DNA from: Pseudomonas fluorescens NCIMB 11764
GTDB taxonomy: Bacteria > Pseudomonadota > Gammaproteobacteria > Pseudomonadales > Pseudomonadaceae
Reading direction: 5' to 3'
DNA: 64,000 nt
Assembly (NCBI RefSeq): GCF_000293885.2
Contig: NZ_CP010945.1
Location: forward strand, 3,926,001 to 3,990,000
The notes under the pieces were generated by a model. The model saw only the letters and a program-made list of their open reading frames with translations. It did no database searches and had not been told where the DNA came from. Numbering within the stretch: position 1 is the first letter of the stretch; each line of letters begins with the position of its first letter. The translations under genes and the position numbers were made by a program. Shown here piece after piece: positions 43,081 to 51,602 of the stretch.

Positions 43081-44286
43081 TTACCCGGCGCTCAACAGCC
43101 AACCCGCCACCCCGCAGCCAAGCACCACCAGCCACGGCGGCAGCTTCCAGAACATCAACGCAACAAGGGCGACCAGCGCCAGAGCGAAGTCTTGCGCGGT
43201 GAAAATCGCACTCGTCCAGACCGGTTGATAAAGCGCGGCCAGCAGCAAGCCGACCACGGCAGCATTCACCCCGATCAACGCGGCTTGCGCGCCGACGTTG
43301 CGACGCAACCGCTCCCAAAACGGCAGAGCGCCCATGATCAACAGGAACGATGGCGCGAAGATCGCCAGCAGGCAGATCAACCCGCCGAGCCAGCCCGACG
43401 GCGCAAGGTTCATGGATGCACCGAGGAACGCGGCGAACGTGAACAGCGGACCCGGTACGGCCTGCGTGGCGCCATACCCGGCGAGAAACGCTTCATTGCT
43501 GACCCAGCCCGAAGGCACCACCTCGGCTTGCAGCAGCGGCAGCACGACGTGGCCGCCACCGAAAACCAGTGAACCGGCCCGGTAGAAGGCATCCACCAAG
43601 GCCAGGGTTTGGCTTGGAAAAAGTTGATTCAAGATCGGCAGGCCGATCAGCAGTGCCACGAACAGCGACAACCAGATCGCCCCGGCGCGCCGGCTGAAGG
43701 AGATAGGCAAAGGATCGTGCCCTTCACGCTGTGCGGGTTTGAACAACAGCAGGCCGGCGACACCGGCGGCGATTATCACCCCGACCTGCGCCCAGGCAGA
43801 CGGTTCAAACAGGACAACGCTGGCTGAAATCATCATGAAGGTGACGCGCAGCCCATCCGTGCACAGGTTTCGCCCCATGCCCCATACGGCTTGCGCAACC
43901 ACCGCGACAGCCACCACCTTGAGCCCGTGCAGCGCGCCAGGCGACAGGAGTGCACCGTACCGGGAAAGCCCCAGTGCAAACAGGATCAGGGCAACGGCTG
44001 ACGGCAACGTAAAACCGGCCCACGCCGCGAGCGCCCCGCGATATCCCGCCCGAGACAGGCCCAGTGCAATGCCGACCTGGCTGCTGGCCGGCCCTGGCAG
44101 GAATTGGCACAGCGCTACCAAATCGGCATAACTGTGTTCCGACAGCCAGCGACGCCGTGTGACGAACTCATCACGGAAATAGCCCAGATGCGCAATGGGG
44201 CCGCCGAAAGAGGTCAGCCCGAGGCGCAGGAAAATGATGAACACCGACCATGGGCTACTGCGGCTATCGGCACGGGGATCGTCCAT
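43081..44286 (-). CDS. chrA: Chromate transporter ChrA
   Basis: A 401-residue membrane protein made of two homologous halves, as in long-chain ChrA. The first half has FLRLGLTSFGGPIAHLGYFRDEFV, CQFLPGPASSQVGIALGL; the second has FYRAGSLVFGGGHVVLPLLQAEVV and GATQAVPGPLFTFAAFLGA. These are the hallmark FGGP/PGP motifs. It exports chromate by proton exchange. No regulator lies beside it. Confidence 0.92.
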   Translation of the reverse strand: MDDPRADSRSSPWSVFIIFLRLGLTSFGGPIAHLGYFRDEFVTRRRWLSEHSYADLVALCQFLPGPASSQVGIALGLSRAGYRGALAAWAGFTLPSAVALILFALGLSRYGALLSPGALHGLKVVAVAVVAQAVWGMGRNLCTDGLRVTFMMISASVVLFEPSAWAQVGVIIAAGVAGLLLFKPAQREGHDPLPISFSRRAGAIWLSLFVALLIGLPILNQLFPSQTLALVDAFYRAGSLVFGGGHVVLPLLQAEVVPSGWVSNEAFLAGYGATQAVPGPLFTFAAFLGASMNLAPSGWLGGLICLLAIFAPSFLLIMGALPFWERLRRNVGAQAALIGVNAAVVGLLLAALYQPVWTSAIFTAQDFALALVALVALMFWKLPPWLVVLGCGVAGWLLSAG

Positions 44287-44444
44287 GTACGCGTCTTCCT
44301 GAAATGAAGTGATTCAGTGTTGTATGCCGCCATTCTAACCATGGCCTACGCTTATCCTGAGATGGATGTTCATTGATCGGGACATTTGCCCTGATCGACG
44401 TTCAACCGGTGCCCCATAAAAACAAAAGTCTCGGGAGAAAACGC

Positions 44445-45416
44445 ATGTTTGCATTGTTACGTCGATCCACCCTTTTGCTCGCGGCTGTCGTCAGCACCGC
44501 TGTGCTTGCAACGCCTGCATTTGCGCTGGATACCGTCAAGTTCATGGCTCCCGGTTCGGTGGGCGGCGGTTATGACCAGACCGCACGCGTCTTGGGCAAA
44601 GCCTTGATTGAAGCCAACGCCGCCAAATCCGCCACCTTCGAAAACAAGGGGGGGGCAGGGGGGACGCTGGGGCTGGCGCAGTTTGCCAACAGCACCAAAG
44701 GCGATCCGAATGCGCTGCTGGTGGTCGGTGCGATCATGGTGACTGGCATCGAGCAGAACAAACCGCAGATTACCTTGAAAGATGTGACGCCAATTGCACG
44801 GCTGTTTACCGAATACAACGTGATTGCGGTGCGCAAGGAGTCCGAATTCAAAACCCTGGAGGACCTGCTGAAAGCCTTCAAGGACAAACCGACCAGTATT
44901 TCCTGGGGCGGGGGTTCCAAGGGGTCGATCGATCACATCGGCATTGCCGAACTGGCCGCGAAAATGGGCGTTCCGGTCAACAAGGTCAATTACGTTGCCT
45001 TCGCGGGCGGAGGGGAAGTGGTTGCCCAGGCATTGGGAGGGCAGATCAAAGTCATCACCGGCGGTTATGCCGAACTGGGCCAGTACGTCAGGAGTGGTCA
45101 GTTCCGTGTGCTCGCCATCGGTGCACCGGAGCGCGTGGCAGGCATCGATGCTCCAACGCTTAAAGAAAGCGGGTATGACGTGATCATCGGCAACTGGCGT
45201 GGTGTTTACGGTGCTGCGAATCTCACACCCGGGCAGCGCAAGGAAGTGACCGACGCCGTGGTCGCCGCCGCCAACAGCAAAGTCTGGAAAGACAATATTG
45301 AAACCAACAAATGGTCGCCCAACATCCTCACCGGTGACGAGTTCGGTAAATTCGTCGACGCCGAGCACGTGCGGCTGCGGGCGATGCTGGTCGAGGTGGG
45401 GCTGGTCAAACCATGA
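44445..45416 (+). CDS. tctC: Tripartite tricarboxylate transporter, substrate-binding protein
   Basis: A 323-residue periplasmic protein with a signal peptide (about 1-26, LLAAVVSTAVLATPAFA) and the TctC fold: LDTVKFMAPGSVGGGYDQTAR, FENKGGAGGTLGLAQFA, ISWGGGSKGSIDHIGIAELA and VIIGNWRGVYGAANLTPGQR. It binds a carboxylate, perhaps citrate or a C4-C6 acid, and delivers it to TctAB. The ATG at 44445 has a GGGAGA ribosome site. It overlaps tctB by four bases. Confidence 0.91.
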   Translation: MFALLRRSTLLLAAVVSTAVLATPAFALDTVKFMAPGSVGGGYDQTARVLGKALIEANAAKSATFENKGGAGGTLGLAQFANSTKGDPNALLVVGAIMVTGIEQNKPQITLKDVTPIARLFTEYNVIAVRKESEFKTLEDLLKAFKDKPTSISWGGGSKGSIDHIGIAELAAKMGVPVNKVNYVAFAGGGEVVAQALGGQIKVITGGYAELGQYVRSGQFRVLAIGAPERVAGIDAPTLKESGYDVIIGNWRGVYGAANLTPGQRKEVTDAVVAAANSKVWKDNIETNKWSPNILTGDEFGKFVDAEHVRLRAMLVEVGLVKP

Positions 45417-45907
45417 GCCAATCGCGCGCAATCGTGCCAGTGCAACTGGCGATTGGCGTCGGTGTGATCGCCATCAGCGCCGTGCTGGCCTACGGCGCTT
45501 TTCTTTTCCCTGACGAGATGGGGTTCGTCATTCTTGGCGCGTACGTCTATCCCTATGCCGTGGCGGTATTCCTCGCGGGCGTAGGCGTGGTACTGAGCTA
45601 TCAGGCCCTTACCGGCGGTTTTCGCGAACTGGCGGACCACGAAGACGAATCCGCCAAAGTGTTGCCTGGCGGCAAGGCCGGTGTGGCGTGGGTGACGGGG
45701 GGGTTGGTGGGGGTGGCCGTGCTGATCAATCTGATCGGATTCGTCCTGGCGGCCGCGCTGTTGTTCGCCTGCTCGGCGCGGGGCTTTGGCAGTCGCCATC
45801 CGCTGCGTGATCTCGCCATCGGCATAGCCCTGACGCTACCGATTTACTGGCTGTTCAATGCCGGGCTGGGGGTTTCCCTTCCGCCGCTTGTCAACGCCTG
45901 GATCTGA
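45413..45907 (+). CDS. tctB: Tripartite tricarboxylate transporter, small membrane subunit
   Basis: A 164-residue protein with four hydrophobic helices (about 10-32, 40-62, 95-120 and 128-158), typical of TctB. It joins TctA in the inner membrane. It overlaps tctC by four bases (ATGA) and is 24 bases from tctA. Confidence 0.9.
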   Translation: MSQSRAIVPVQLAIGVGVIAISAVLAYGAFLFPDEMGFVILGAYVYPYAVAVFLAGVGVVLSYQALTGGFRELADHEDESAKVLPGGKAGVAWVTGGLVGVAVLINLIGFVLAAALLFACSARGFGSRHPLRDLAIGIALTLPIYWLFNAGLGVSLPPLVNAWI

Positions 45908-45931
45908 TTCGGGCCGCAGGAGATCAACAGG

Positions 45932-47440
45932 GTGGACATTCTTGCAAGCCTGGCAATGGGTTTTTCCTCGGCCCTGACGCCGATCAATCTGATGTGGGGG
46001 TTCATTGGCTGCCTGCTCGGCACCGCCATCGGCGTCTTGCCGGGCATAGGTCCGGCGCTGACCGTGGCGCTGCTGCTGCCGATCACCGCGAAGGTCGATC
46101 CCACCGGCGCGCTGATCATGTTCGCCGGCATTTACTATGGCGCGCAGTTCGGCGGTTCCACGACGTCCATTTTGCTTAATACACCCGGGGAATCCTCGTC
46201 CATGGTCACGGCCCTGGAAGGCAACCTCATGGCCCGAAATGGTCGAGCGGGACCAGCCTTGGCCACGGCGGCCATCGGCTCTTTTGTGGCGGGTACTATC
46301 GCCACGGTTCTGCTGACTTTGTTTGCGCCCATCGTGGCAAAACTGGCACTGAAGTTTGGGCCTGCGGAGTATTTCGCGATTCTGGTGCTGTCGTTCACAA
46401 CGGTGTCTGCGGTGCTCGGGGCGTCCATGTTGCGCGGCTTTGCATCCCTGGGGATTGGCTTGACCGTCGGATTGATCGGGCTGGACTCGACCTCCGGTAT
46501 CGCTCGCTACACCTTGGGCGTTCCAGAGCTGGTCGATGGCATCGAAGTCGTGCTGGTGGCGGTCGGGTTGTTTGCGGTGGGCGAAGCGCTGTACAGCCTG
46601 CTGTATCAGAAGGAAGAGGCAACCGGTCGACACCGCATGTCCTCCTTGTGGATGACGCGCGCCGACTGGAAGCGCTCGGTTCCGGCGTGGCTGCGGGGAA
46701 CGTTGATCGGTTTTCCCTTCGGGTCGATCCCGGCCGGTGGCGCGGAGATCCCGACGTTCCTGTCCTATTCCACCGAGCGCAAGCTCAGCAAATACCCGAA
46801 AGAATTTGCTGCCAGCAAAGGCGAGGGCGCCATCGAGGGCGTTGCCGGCCCTGAAGCGGCGAACAACGCAAGCGCCACCGGCTCGCTGGTGCCGTTGCTG
46901 ACCCTCGGTATCCCGACATCGGCCACCGCAGCCATCCTGTTGGCCGCCTTCCAGAACTACAACTTGCAGCCGGGGCCGCTGCTGTTTGAAACCTCGGGTG
47001 AACTGGTCTGGACCCTGGTGGCCTCGCTGTACATCGGCAACGTCATCCTGCTGGTGCTGAACCTGCCGTTGGTGGGGCTGTGGGTCAAACTTCTGCAAAT
47101 CCCGAGGCCGTACCTGAACGCCGGGATCCTGGTGTTCGCCACCATCGGCGTGTACGGCATGCGTCACTCATCTTTCGACCTGTTGCTGATGCTGGCGATC
47201 GGGTGGGGCGGGGTGTTGATGCGCCGATTCGACTTCCCCGTCGCTCCGGTGATCGTGGGCATGCTGCTGGGGCCGATGGCGGAAAAACAACTGCGTAACG
47301 CGTTATCGATCAGCGAGGGCGACTGGACGGTGTTTCTGACGCAACCGATTTCCGCTGCGTTTCTGGCGTTGACGTTGCTGGTGCTGCTGGTCCCGCATCT
47401 GCTGCACGCCAGGGGCATCAAGTTGCATGAAGATGATTGA
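45932..47440 (+). CDS. tctA: Tripartite tricarboxylate transporter, large membrane subunit
   Basis: A 502-residue protein with about twelve membrane helices. TctA signatures are [51 protein letters not shown], and the second repeat [19 protein letters not shown] with [26 protein letters not shown] in order. It imports the ligand delivered by TctC, driven by an ion gradient. It starts with GTG. No TctDE two-component pair adjoins it; the nearest kinase pair, at 38-40 kb, is of the metal-sensing type. Confidence 0.92.
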   Translation: MDILASLAMGFSSALTPINLMWGFIGCLLGTAIGVLPGIGPALTVALLLPITAKVDPTGALIMFAGIYYGAQFGGSTTSILLNTPGESSSMVTALEGNLMARNGRAGPALATAAIGSFVAGTIATVLLTLFAPIVAKLALKFGPAEYFAILVLSFTTVSAVLGASMLRGFASLGIGLTVGLIGLDSTSGIARYTLGVPELVDGIEVVLVAVGLFAVGEALYSLLYQKEEATGRHRMSSLWMTRADWKRSVPAWLRGTLIGFPFGSIPAGGAEIPTFLSYSTERKLSKYPKEFAASKGEGAIEGVAGPEAANNASATGSLVPLLTLGIPTSATAAILLAAFQNYNLQPGPLLFETSGELVWTLVASLYIGNVILLVLNLPLVGLWVKLLQIPRPYLNAGILVFATIGVYGMRHSSFDLLLMLAIGWGGVLMRRFDFPVAPVIVGMLLGPMAEKQLRNALSISEGDWTVFLTQPISAAFLALTLLVLLVPHLLHARGIKLHEDD

Positions 47441-47697
47441 GCACGTCAGAAAGGCTAACGAATTCATGTGCGAATCCGGCGAACACCGATCGGTCCTGGT
47501 CGATGGAGGGGAACGCCGCTGAAAGTGCGTTCCTGGTAGTTCGAAGCTTGCGAAATCAGACGCGCGATGCTGGTCGGCTTCAACTTGCTGCATTCAGCGC
47601 TGGTTATGTCCTTTTGCCGATATCTACTGGCTTGTTAGCGTTAGTCGGCAATCCGCTGGCGCGTTAGAGTCGGGGCACCGTTCTTCGCCACCGCTGG

Positions 47698-48705
47698 ATG
47701 CCACCGATGACTCGCCCCCGTTTTTTGCCCGACAACTTCACCCTGACCCTCATCGGCGTGGTCGTTCTCGCCAGCCTGCTGCCTGCCAGCGGCCAGGTCG
47801 CGGTCGGTTTTGGCTGGCTGACCAACCTCGCCATTGCCCTGTTGTTTTTCCTGCATGGCGCCAAACTGTCGCGTGAATCGATCATCGCCGGTGCCGGCCA
47901 CTGGCGTCTGCATTTGCTGGTGTTCAGCCTGACGTTCATCCTGTTTCCGCTGATCGGCCTGGCGCTCAAACCCTTGCTCTCGCCGCTGATCGGCGACGAG
48001 CTGTACATGGGCATGCTCTACCTCTGCGCGCTGCCCGCCACAGTGCAGTCGGCGATTGCTTTCACGTCCCTGGCTCGCGGGAATATCCCGGCAGCCATTT
48101 GCAGCGCGGCGGCCTCCAGCCTGTTCGGGATTCTCCTGACGCCGTTGCTGGTGACGTTGCTGCTGAATGTGCACGGCGAGGGCGGTTCGACGCTCGATGC
48201 GATTCTGAAAATCAGCGTGCAACTGTTGCTGCCGTTCATTGCCGGGCAGATCGCCCGACGCTGGATCGGCGCCTGGGTGGCGCGCAACAAGAGCTGGCTC
48301 AAGTTCGTCGATCAAGGCTCGATCCTGTTGGTGGTCTACGGTGCATTCAGTGAGGCGGTGATCGAAGGCATCTGGCACCAGATTCCGCTCTGGGAGCTGG
48401 CCGGGTTGGTGGTGGTCTGCTGCATCGTGCTGGGCCTGGTATTGCTGGCGTCCACCGTGCTGAGCAAAGCCTTCGGCTTCAATCAGGAAGACCGCATCAC
48501 CATCCTGTTCTGCGGTTCGAAAAAGAGCCTGGCCACCGGCGTACCGATGGCCCAGGTGTTGTTCGCCGGCAGCACCATAGGCGTGTTGATCCTGCCGTTG
48601 ATGCTGTTCCATCAGATTCAGTTGATGGTCTGCGCGGTGCTGGCGCAGCGTTATGCCAATCGCCCGGAAACGGTTCCTGAACTCATGGCCCAGGTCGATC
48701 CTTGA
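47698..48705 (+). CDS. Bile-acid:sodium symporter family (BASS/SBF-like) transporter
   Basis: A 335-residue membrane protein with about ten helices of the SBF-like group: LPDNFTLTLIGVVVLASLLPASGQ, FLHGAKLSRESI, LYLCALPATVQSAIAFTSLARGN (crossing segment), and FGFNQEDRITILFCGSKKSLATG with the second crossover. Relatives carry organic anions with sodium. The solute is unknown here. The gene converges on the aldehyde dehydrogenase gene 20 bases away. Confidence 0.88.
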   Translation: MPPMTRPRFLPDNFTLTLIGVVVLASLLPASGQVAVGFGWLTNLAIALLFFLHGAKLSRESIIAGAGHWRLHLLVFSLTFILFPLIGLALKPLLSPLIGDELYMGMLYLCALPATVQSAIAFTSLARGNIPAAICSAAASSLFGILLTPLLVTLLLNVHGEGGSTLDAILKISVQLLLPFIAGQIARRWIGAWVARNKSWLKFVDQGSILLVVYGAFSEAVIEGIWHQIPLWELAGLVVVCCIVLGLVLLASTVLSKAFGFNQEDRITILFCGSKKSLATGVPMAQVLFAGSTIGVLILPLMLFHQIQLMVCAVLAQRYANRPETVPELMAQVDP

Positions 48706-48725
48706 TTTCCGGGCTGGATTGCAAG

Positions 48726-50291
48726 CTATTGCCCGTCGATGAGGCGAGGCAGCTTCAGCGGGTTGAAATCACGCAGTGCCTCAGGCAACAGCGCATCCGG
48801 AAAACCCTGGTAAGCCACCGGGCGCAAGAAGCGTTCGATCGACGTCATGCCCACCGAGGTGAAGCGGCTGTCCGAAGTGGCCGGGAACGGGCCGCCGTGG
48901 ACCGTGGCGTACGTCACCTCCTGGGGATGGGCAAACGCGTTGACAACGATGCGCCCGGTGCGGCGTTCCAGCACCGGCAGCAGGCGCCGGGCCAGTGGCA
49001 AGTCATTTTCTTCCAGGTGCAGCGCGGCGCTGAGCTGGCCTTCGAGCGAGCGAGCAATGGCGATCAGTTCAGCTTCATCCTCGACGGTCACCAGCAGCGC
49101 GGATGGACCGAAGACTTCCTGCGAAAGTACCGCTTCGCTCAGGAAGCGTTGGCCGTTGACCTCCAGCAGCGCCGATTGGCCGTCAAAGTCTGCGCTGGGG
49201 GCCGAACCTTCGGCGACGCGGCGCGCACCGGCGTCCTCCATTGCGGCCAGACCGTTGAGGTAGGACGCATGGATCCCCGGCGTCAACATTGTGCGCGCCG
49301 AGGCCTCGGCCACGCGTTTCACCATGGCGTCGCGCAGTGCTTCAAGACCCGCACCTTTGATCGCGATCAGCAGGGCGGGCCTGAGGCAGGCTTGCCCGAC
49401 ATTGACCAGCATGCGCTCGATAAAGCCGTCACCGATCTGCGCACCGCGCTCGGCCAGTGCGGCGGGCAGGATGAACGTGGGATTGATGCTGGTCATCTCG
49501 GTGAACACCGGAATGGGGTCGGGCCGTAGTTGCGCGCGGCGATACAATGCCATGCCGCCCTGTTCCGAACCGGTAAACGTCACGGCCTTGACCAGCGGAT
49601 GATCGACCAGGGCTTCGCCGATCGTGTTGCCCACGCCGCGCACCATCGAGAAAACGCCCTCGTGCAACCCGTGGTCCTGCACCGCCTTCTGGATAGCCCG
49701 CGCCTGGATTTCCGAAGCGCCCGGATGGGCGTTGTGCGCCTTCAGAATGACGGTCGCGCCAGCGGCCAATGCCGACGCGGTATCGCCACCGGCCACTGAA
49801 TAGGCGATCGGAAAGTTGCTCGCCCCGAAAATCGCCACCGGGCCGATGGCGATTTTTTGCAACCGATGGTCCATGCGCGGGCGAGGCTGACGATCAGGCT
49901 GCGCCGGATCGATGGCCAGTTGCAGGAAGCGGCCTTTGCGCACGACCTCCGCGAACTGGCGAAACTGTGTGGCGGCCCTTGTGGCCTCGCCTTCCAGTTG
50001 CGCTTGCGGCAAGCCCGTTTCAAGCGCGGCACGGGCCGCTAGCTCTGCGCGGACTGCTTCAAGATTGTCGGCAATGCTTTCGAGAAACGCCGCGCGCGCA
50101 GCGAGCGAGGTGTGGCTGTAACTGTCGAATGCCTCGTCGGCGAGCGTTGCCGCCCGGTGGACTTGCGCCACGCCACCCAGCGCAAAATCCGGTTCGATCA
50201 ACGTGTTGGTGGCGGGGTTGAGCGCTTTCATCGTCCCTTCAGTGGCAGGGACATCGTGGGCGCCGATCAGCAGGTTTCCTGTGAGTTTCAT
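48726..50291 (-). CDS. 2,5-dioxovalerate (alpha-ketoglutarate semialdehyde) dehydrogenase-like
   Basis: A 521-residue NADP-type aldehyde dehydrogenase close to the ketoglutarate-semialdehyde group. Features are MKLTGNLLIGAHDVPA at the start, the FGASNFPIAYSVAGGDTASALAAG nucleotide-site block, PVFTEMTSINPTFILP with the general-base Glu, and the catalytic Cys in MLVNVGQACLRPALL. Relatives end pathways of pentose, glucarate and hydroxyproline breakdown. It is 6 bases upstream of... and transcribed after the isochorismatase-like gene, so the two form one unit. Confidence 0.87.
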   Translation of the reverse strand: MKLTGNLLIGAHDVPATEGTMKALNPATNTLIEPDFALGGVAQVHRAATLADEAFDSYSHTSLAARAAFLESIADNLEAVRAELAARAALETGLPQAQLEGEATRAATQFRQFAEVVRKGRFLQLAIDPAQPDRQPRPRMDHRLQKIAIGPVAIFGASNFPIAYSVAGGDTASALAAGATVILKAHNAHPGASEIQARAIQKAVQDHGLHEGVFSMVRGVGNTIGEALVDHPLVKAVTFTGSEQGGMALYRRAQLRPDPIPVFTEMTSINPTFILPAALAERGAQIGDGFIERMLVNVGQACLRPALLIAIKGAGLEALRDAMVKRVAEASARTMLTPGIHASYLNGLAAMEDAGARRVAEGSAPSADFDGQSALLEVNGQRFLSEAVLSQEVFGPSALLVTVEDEAELIAIARSLEGQLSAALHLEENDLPLARRLLPVLERRTGRIVVNAFAHPQEVTYATVHGGPFPATSDSRFTSVGMTSIERFLRPVAYQGFPDALLPEALRDFNPLKLPRLIDGQ

Positions 50292-50297
50292 CAGCGG

Positions 50298-50927
50298 TTA
50301 CTCCTGCTGTGCCAGCGTGGCGACGAGTTCTTCCGTGGTCACAATGGCGTGAGCAAAGGTAGGGCCATTCAGCTCGTGGGCAGCGTGCATCATCTCCGGA
50401 CGGAAGGCAGCAGTCGCATCACGCACCAGCGTGACGTGGTAACCCAGTTCCGATGCATAGCGGGCAGTCGCTTCGATGCAGGTGTTGGCCAGCAGGCCGA
50501 CGATGATCACGTGAGTGATGCCTTTCTGCTTCAGGCGAAAATCGAGATCGGTATTGGCAAAGCCGCTGGAGCCCCAATGCTCCTGAACGACGATGTCACC
50601 GTCCTTTGGCGCGAAATCCGGATGCCATTCGCCGCCCCATTCCCCGCGAGCGAAGTGGTGCATGTGCATGATCTTGCACTGGGTCGGTGTCGGATGGTCC
50701 CAGCCTTCGTAGTCGCCGTGTTCCCAGCGATGGTGCGGTACGATGACCACCGGAATGTCGCGGGCGCGCACCGCGCGGTCGAGGGCGCGCAGGTTGTCGA
50801 GCAGGCCGACTTGCTCGGCGATCGGCTTGATCAAGGGGAAGACCTTGCCGTTTTCCGACAGGAAATCGTTGTACGGATCGACCAGCAGGTAAGCGGTCCT
50901 GTTGAGCGGATACGGGGCGTTCGACAT
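50298..50927 (-). CDS. Isochorismatase-like cysteine hydrolase
   Basis: A 209-residue protein of the isochorismatase-like fold: Asp17 in TAYLLVDPYNDFL and a cysteine in LLANTCIEATARYASELGYHVTLV match two members of the Asp-Lys-Cys triad. The third is unclear: where family members show K-x-x-x-S-A-F, this protein reads VVQEHWGSSGFANTDLD, so the usual lysine is not evident. It may use a different residue. A histidine-rich stretch (MHMHHFARG) lies before it. The ATG at 50927 starts a normal domain; it is divergent from the HxlR regulator. Confidence 0.82.
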   Translation of the reverse strand: MSNAPYPLNRTAYLLVDPYNDFLSENGKVFPLIKPIAEQVGLLDNLRALDRAVRARDIPVVIVPHHRWEHGDYEGWDHPTPTQCKIMHMHHFARGEWGGEWHPDFAPKDGDIVVQEHWGSSGFANTDLDFRLKQKGITHVIIVGLLANTCIEATARYASELGYHVTLVRDATAAFRPEMMHAAHELNGPTFAHAIVTTEELVATLAQQE

Positions 50928-50985
50928 GACGATGTTCTCCACGAAAAGTTGAGTGACCGGTGCCGGGGACTTGCCTGGGCATCTT

Positions 50986-51008
50986 GTTGATATGATAATC
51001 ATAGTAAC
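50986..51008. promoter_or_regulatory. Palindromic operator candidate between the hydrolase and HxlR genes
   Basis: TATGATAATCATA is a 13-base perfect palindrome about a single central A. Outer GTT and AAC arms extend the symmetry to 23 bases with a two-base mismatch. It lies 20 bases upstream of the HxlR start in a divergent promoter region. HxlR proteins bind inverted repeats as dimers, so this is a likely site for it. Confidence 0.6.
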
Positions 51009-51027
51009 TGTGAAAGAGGCAAGTCCT

Positions 51028-51537
51028 ATGTCGATAAATACCAGTGTTCCCGACACCCTTTGCCCGATTTCCCGGGCCGAGGCGATCGTGGGCGATCGCT
51101 GGACCGTGCTGGTACTGCGTGAGTTGATTATGGGGAGTCATCGCTACGACGAGATCCAGGCGCAGACCGGCGGCACCCCGCAAATGGTCGCTGCACGCTT
51201 GAAGAGTCTGGAGGCTGACGGCCTGGTCGAGCGCCGTCTCTACAACGAACGCCCGCCACGCTACGAGTACCACCTGACCGAAAAAGGGCAGGCCTTTTAC
51301 TCGGTGATACTGGCGCTGCGTGCCTGGGGGGAAACCTGGTGCAAGTCGCCGGAGGAAGGCCTGGCGGTGGTGTACACCCACAAGACCTGTGGCGAGCCCG
51401 CAGGGTTAGGACCGCTTTGCGAACATTGCGGTGAGTTGTTGCGTCGGGATGAGCTGATCAGTGAGCAGAGCGAAGCCTACGCCGCAGAACGACATACGCG
51501 GCGTGAGGCTTTCAAAGGGAGTCGGGGCCAAGCGTAA
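51028..51537 (+). CDS. HxlR-family transcriptional regulator
   Basis: A 169-residue winged-helix regulator. The HxlR core is CPISRAEAIVGDRWTVLVLREL, RYDEIQAQTGGTPQMVAARLKSLEADGLVERR and PPRYEYHLTEKGQAFY. A C-terminal extension contains HKTCGEP and CEHCGELL, a possible zinc site outside the usual HxlR core. The ATG at 51028 has an AGAGG site; the longer frame would start within the operator. It probably represses the divergent hydrolase/dehydrogenase unit and itself. Confidence 0.88.
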   Translation: MSINTSVPDTLCPISRAEAIVGDRWTVLVLRELIMGSHRYDEIQAQTGGTPQMVAARLKSLEADGLVERRLYNERPPRYEYHLTEKGQAFYSVILALRAWGETWCKSPEEGLAVVYTHKTCGEPAGLGPLCEHCGELLRRDELISEQSEAYAAERHTRREAFKGSRGQA

Positions 51538-51602
51538 GGAGGCTGTAACCGCCCTCCCTGCGCTTGCGAACGAGGAGGGCGTTGTGCAAATGATCAGCGG
51601 TG

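Noticed and set aside
45836..47167. 443-codon open frame on the reverse strand
   Set aside because: Antisense to tctA; composition is typical of a shadow frame.
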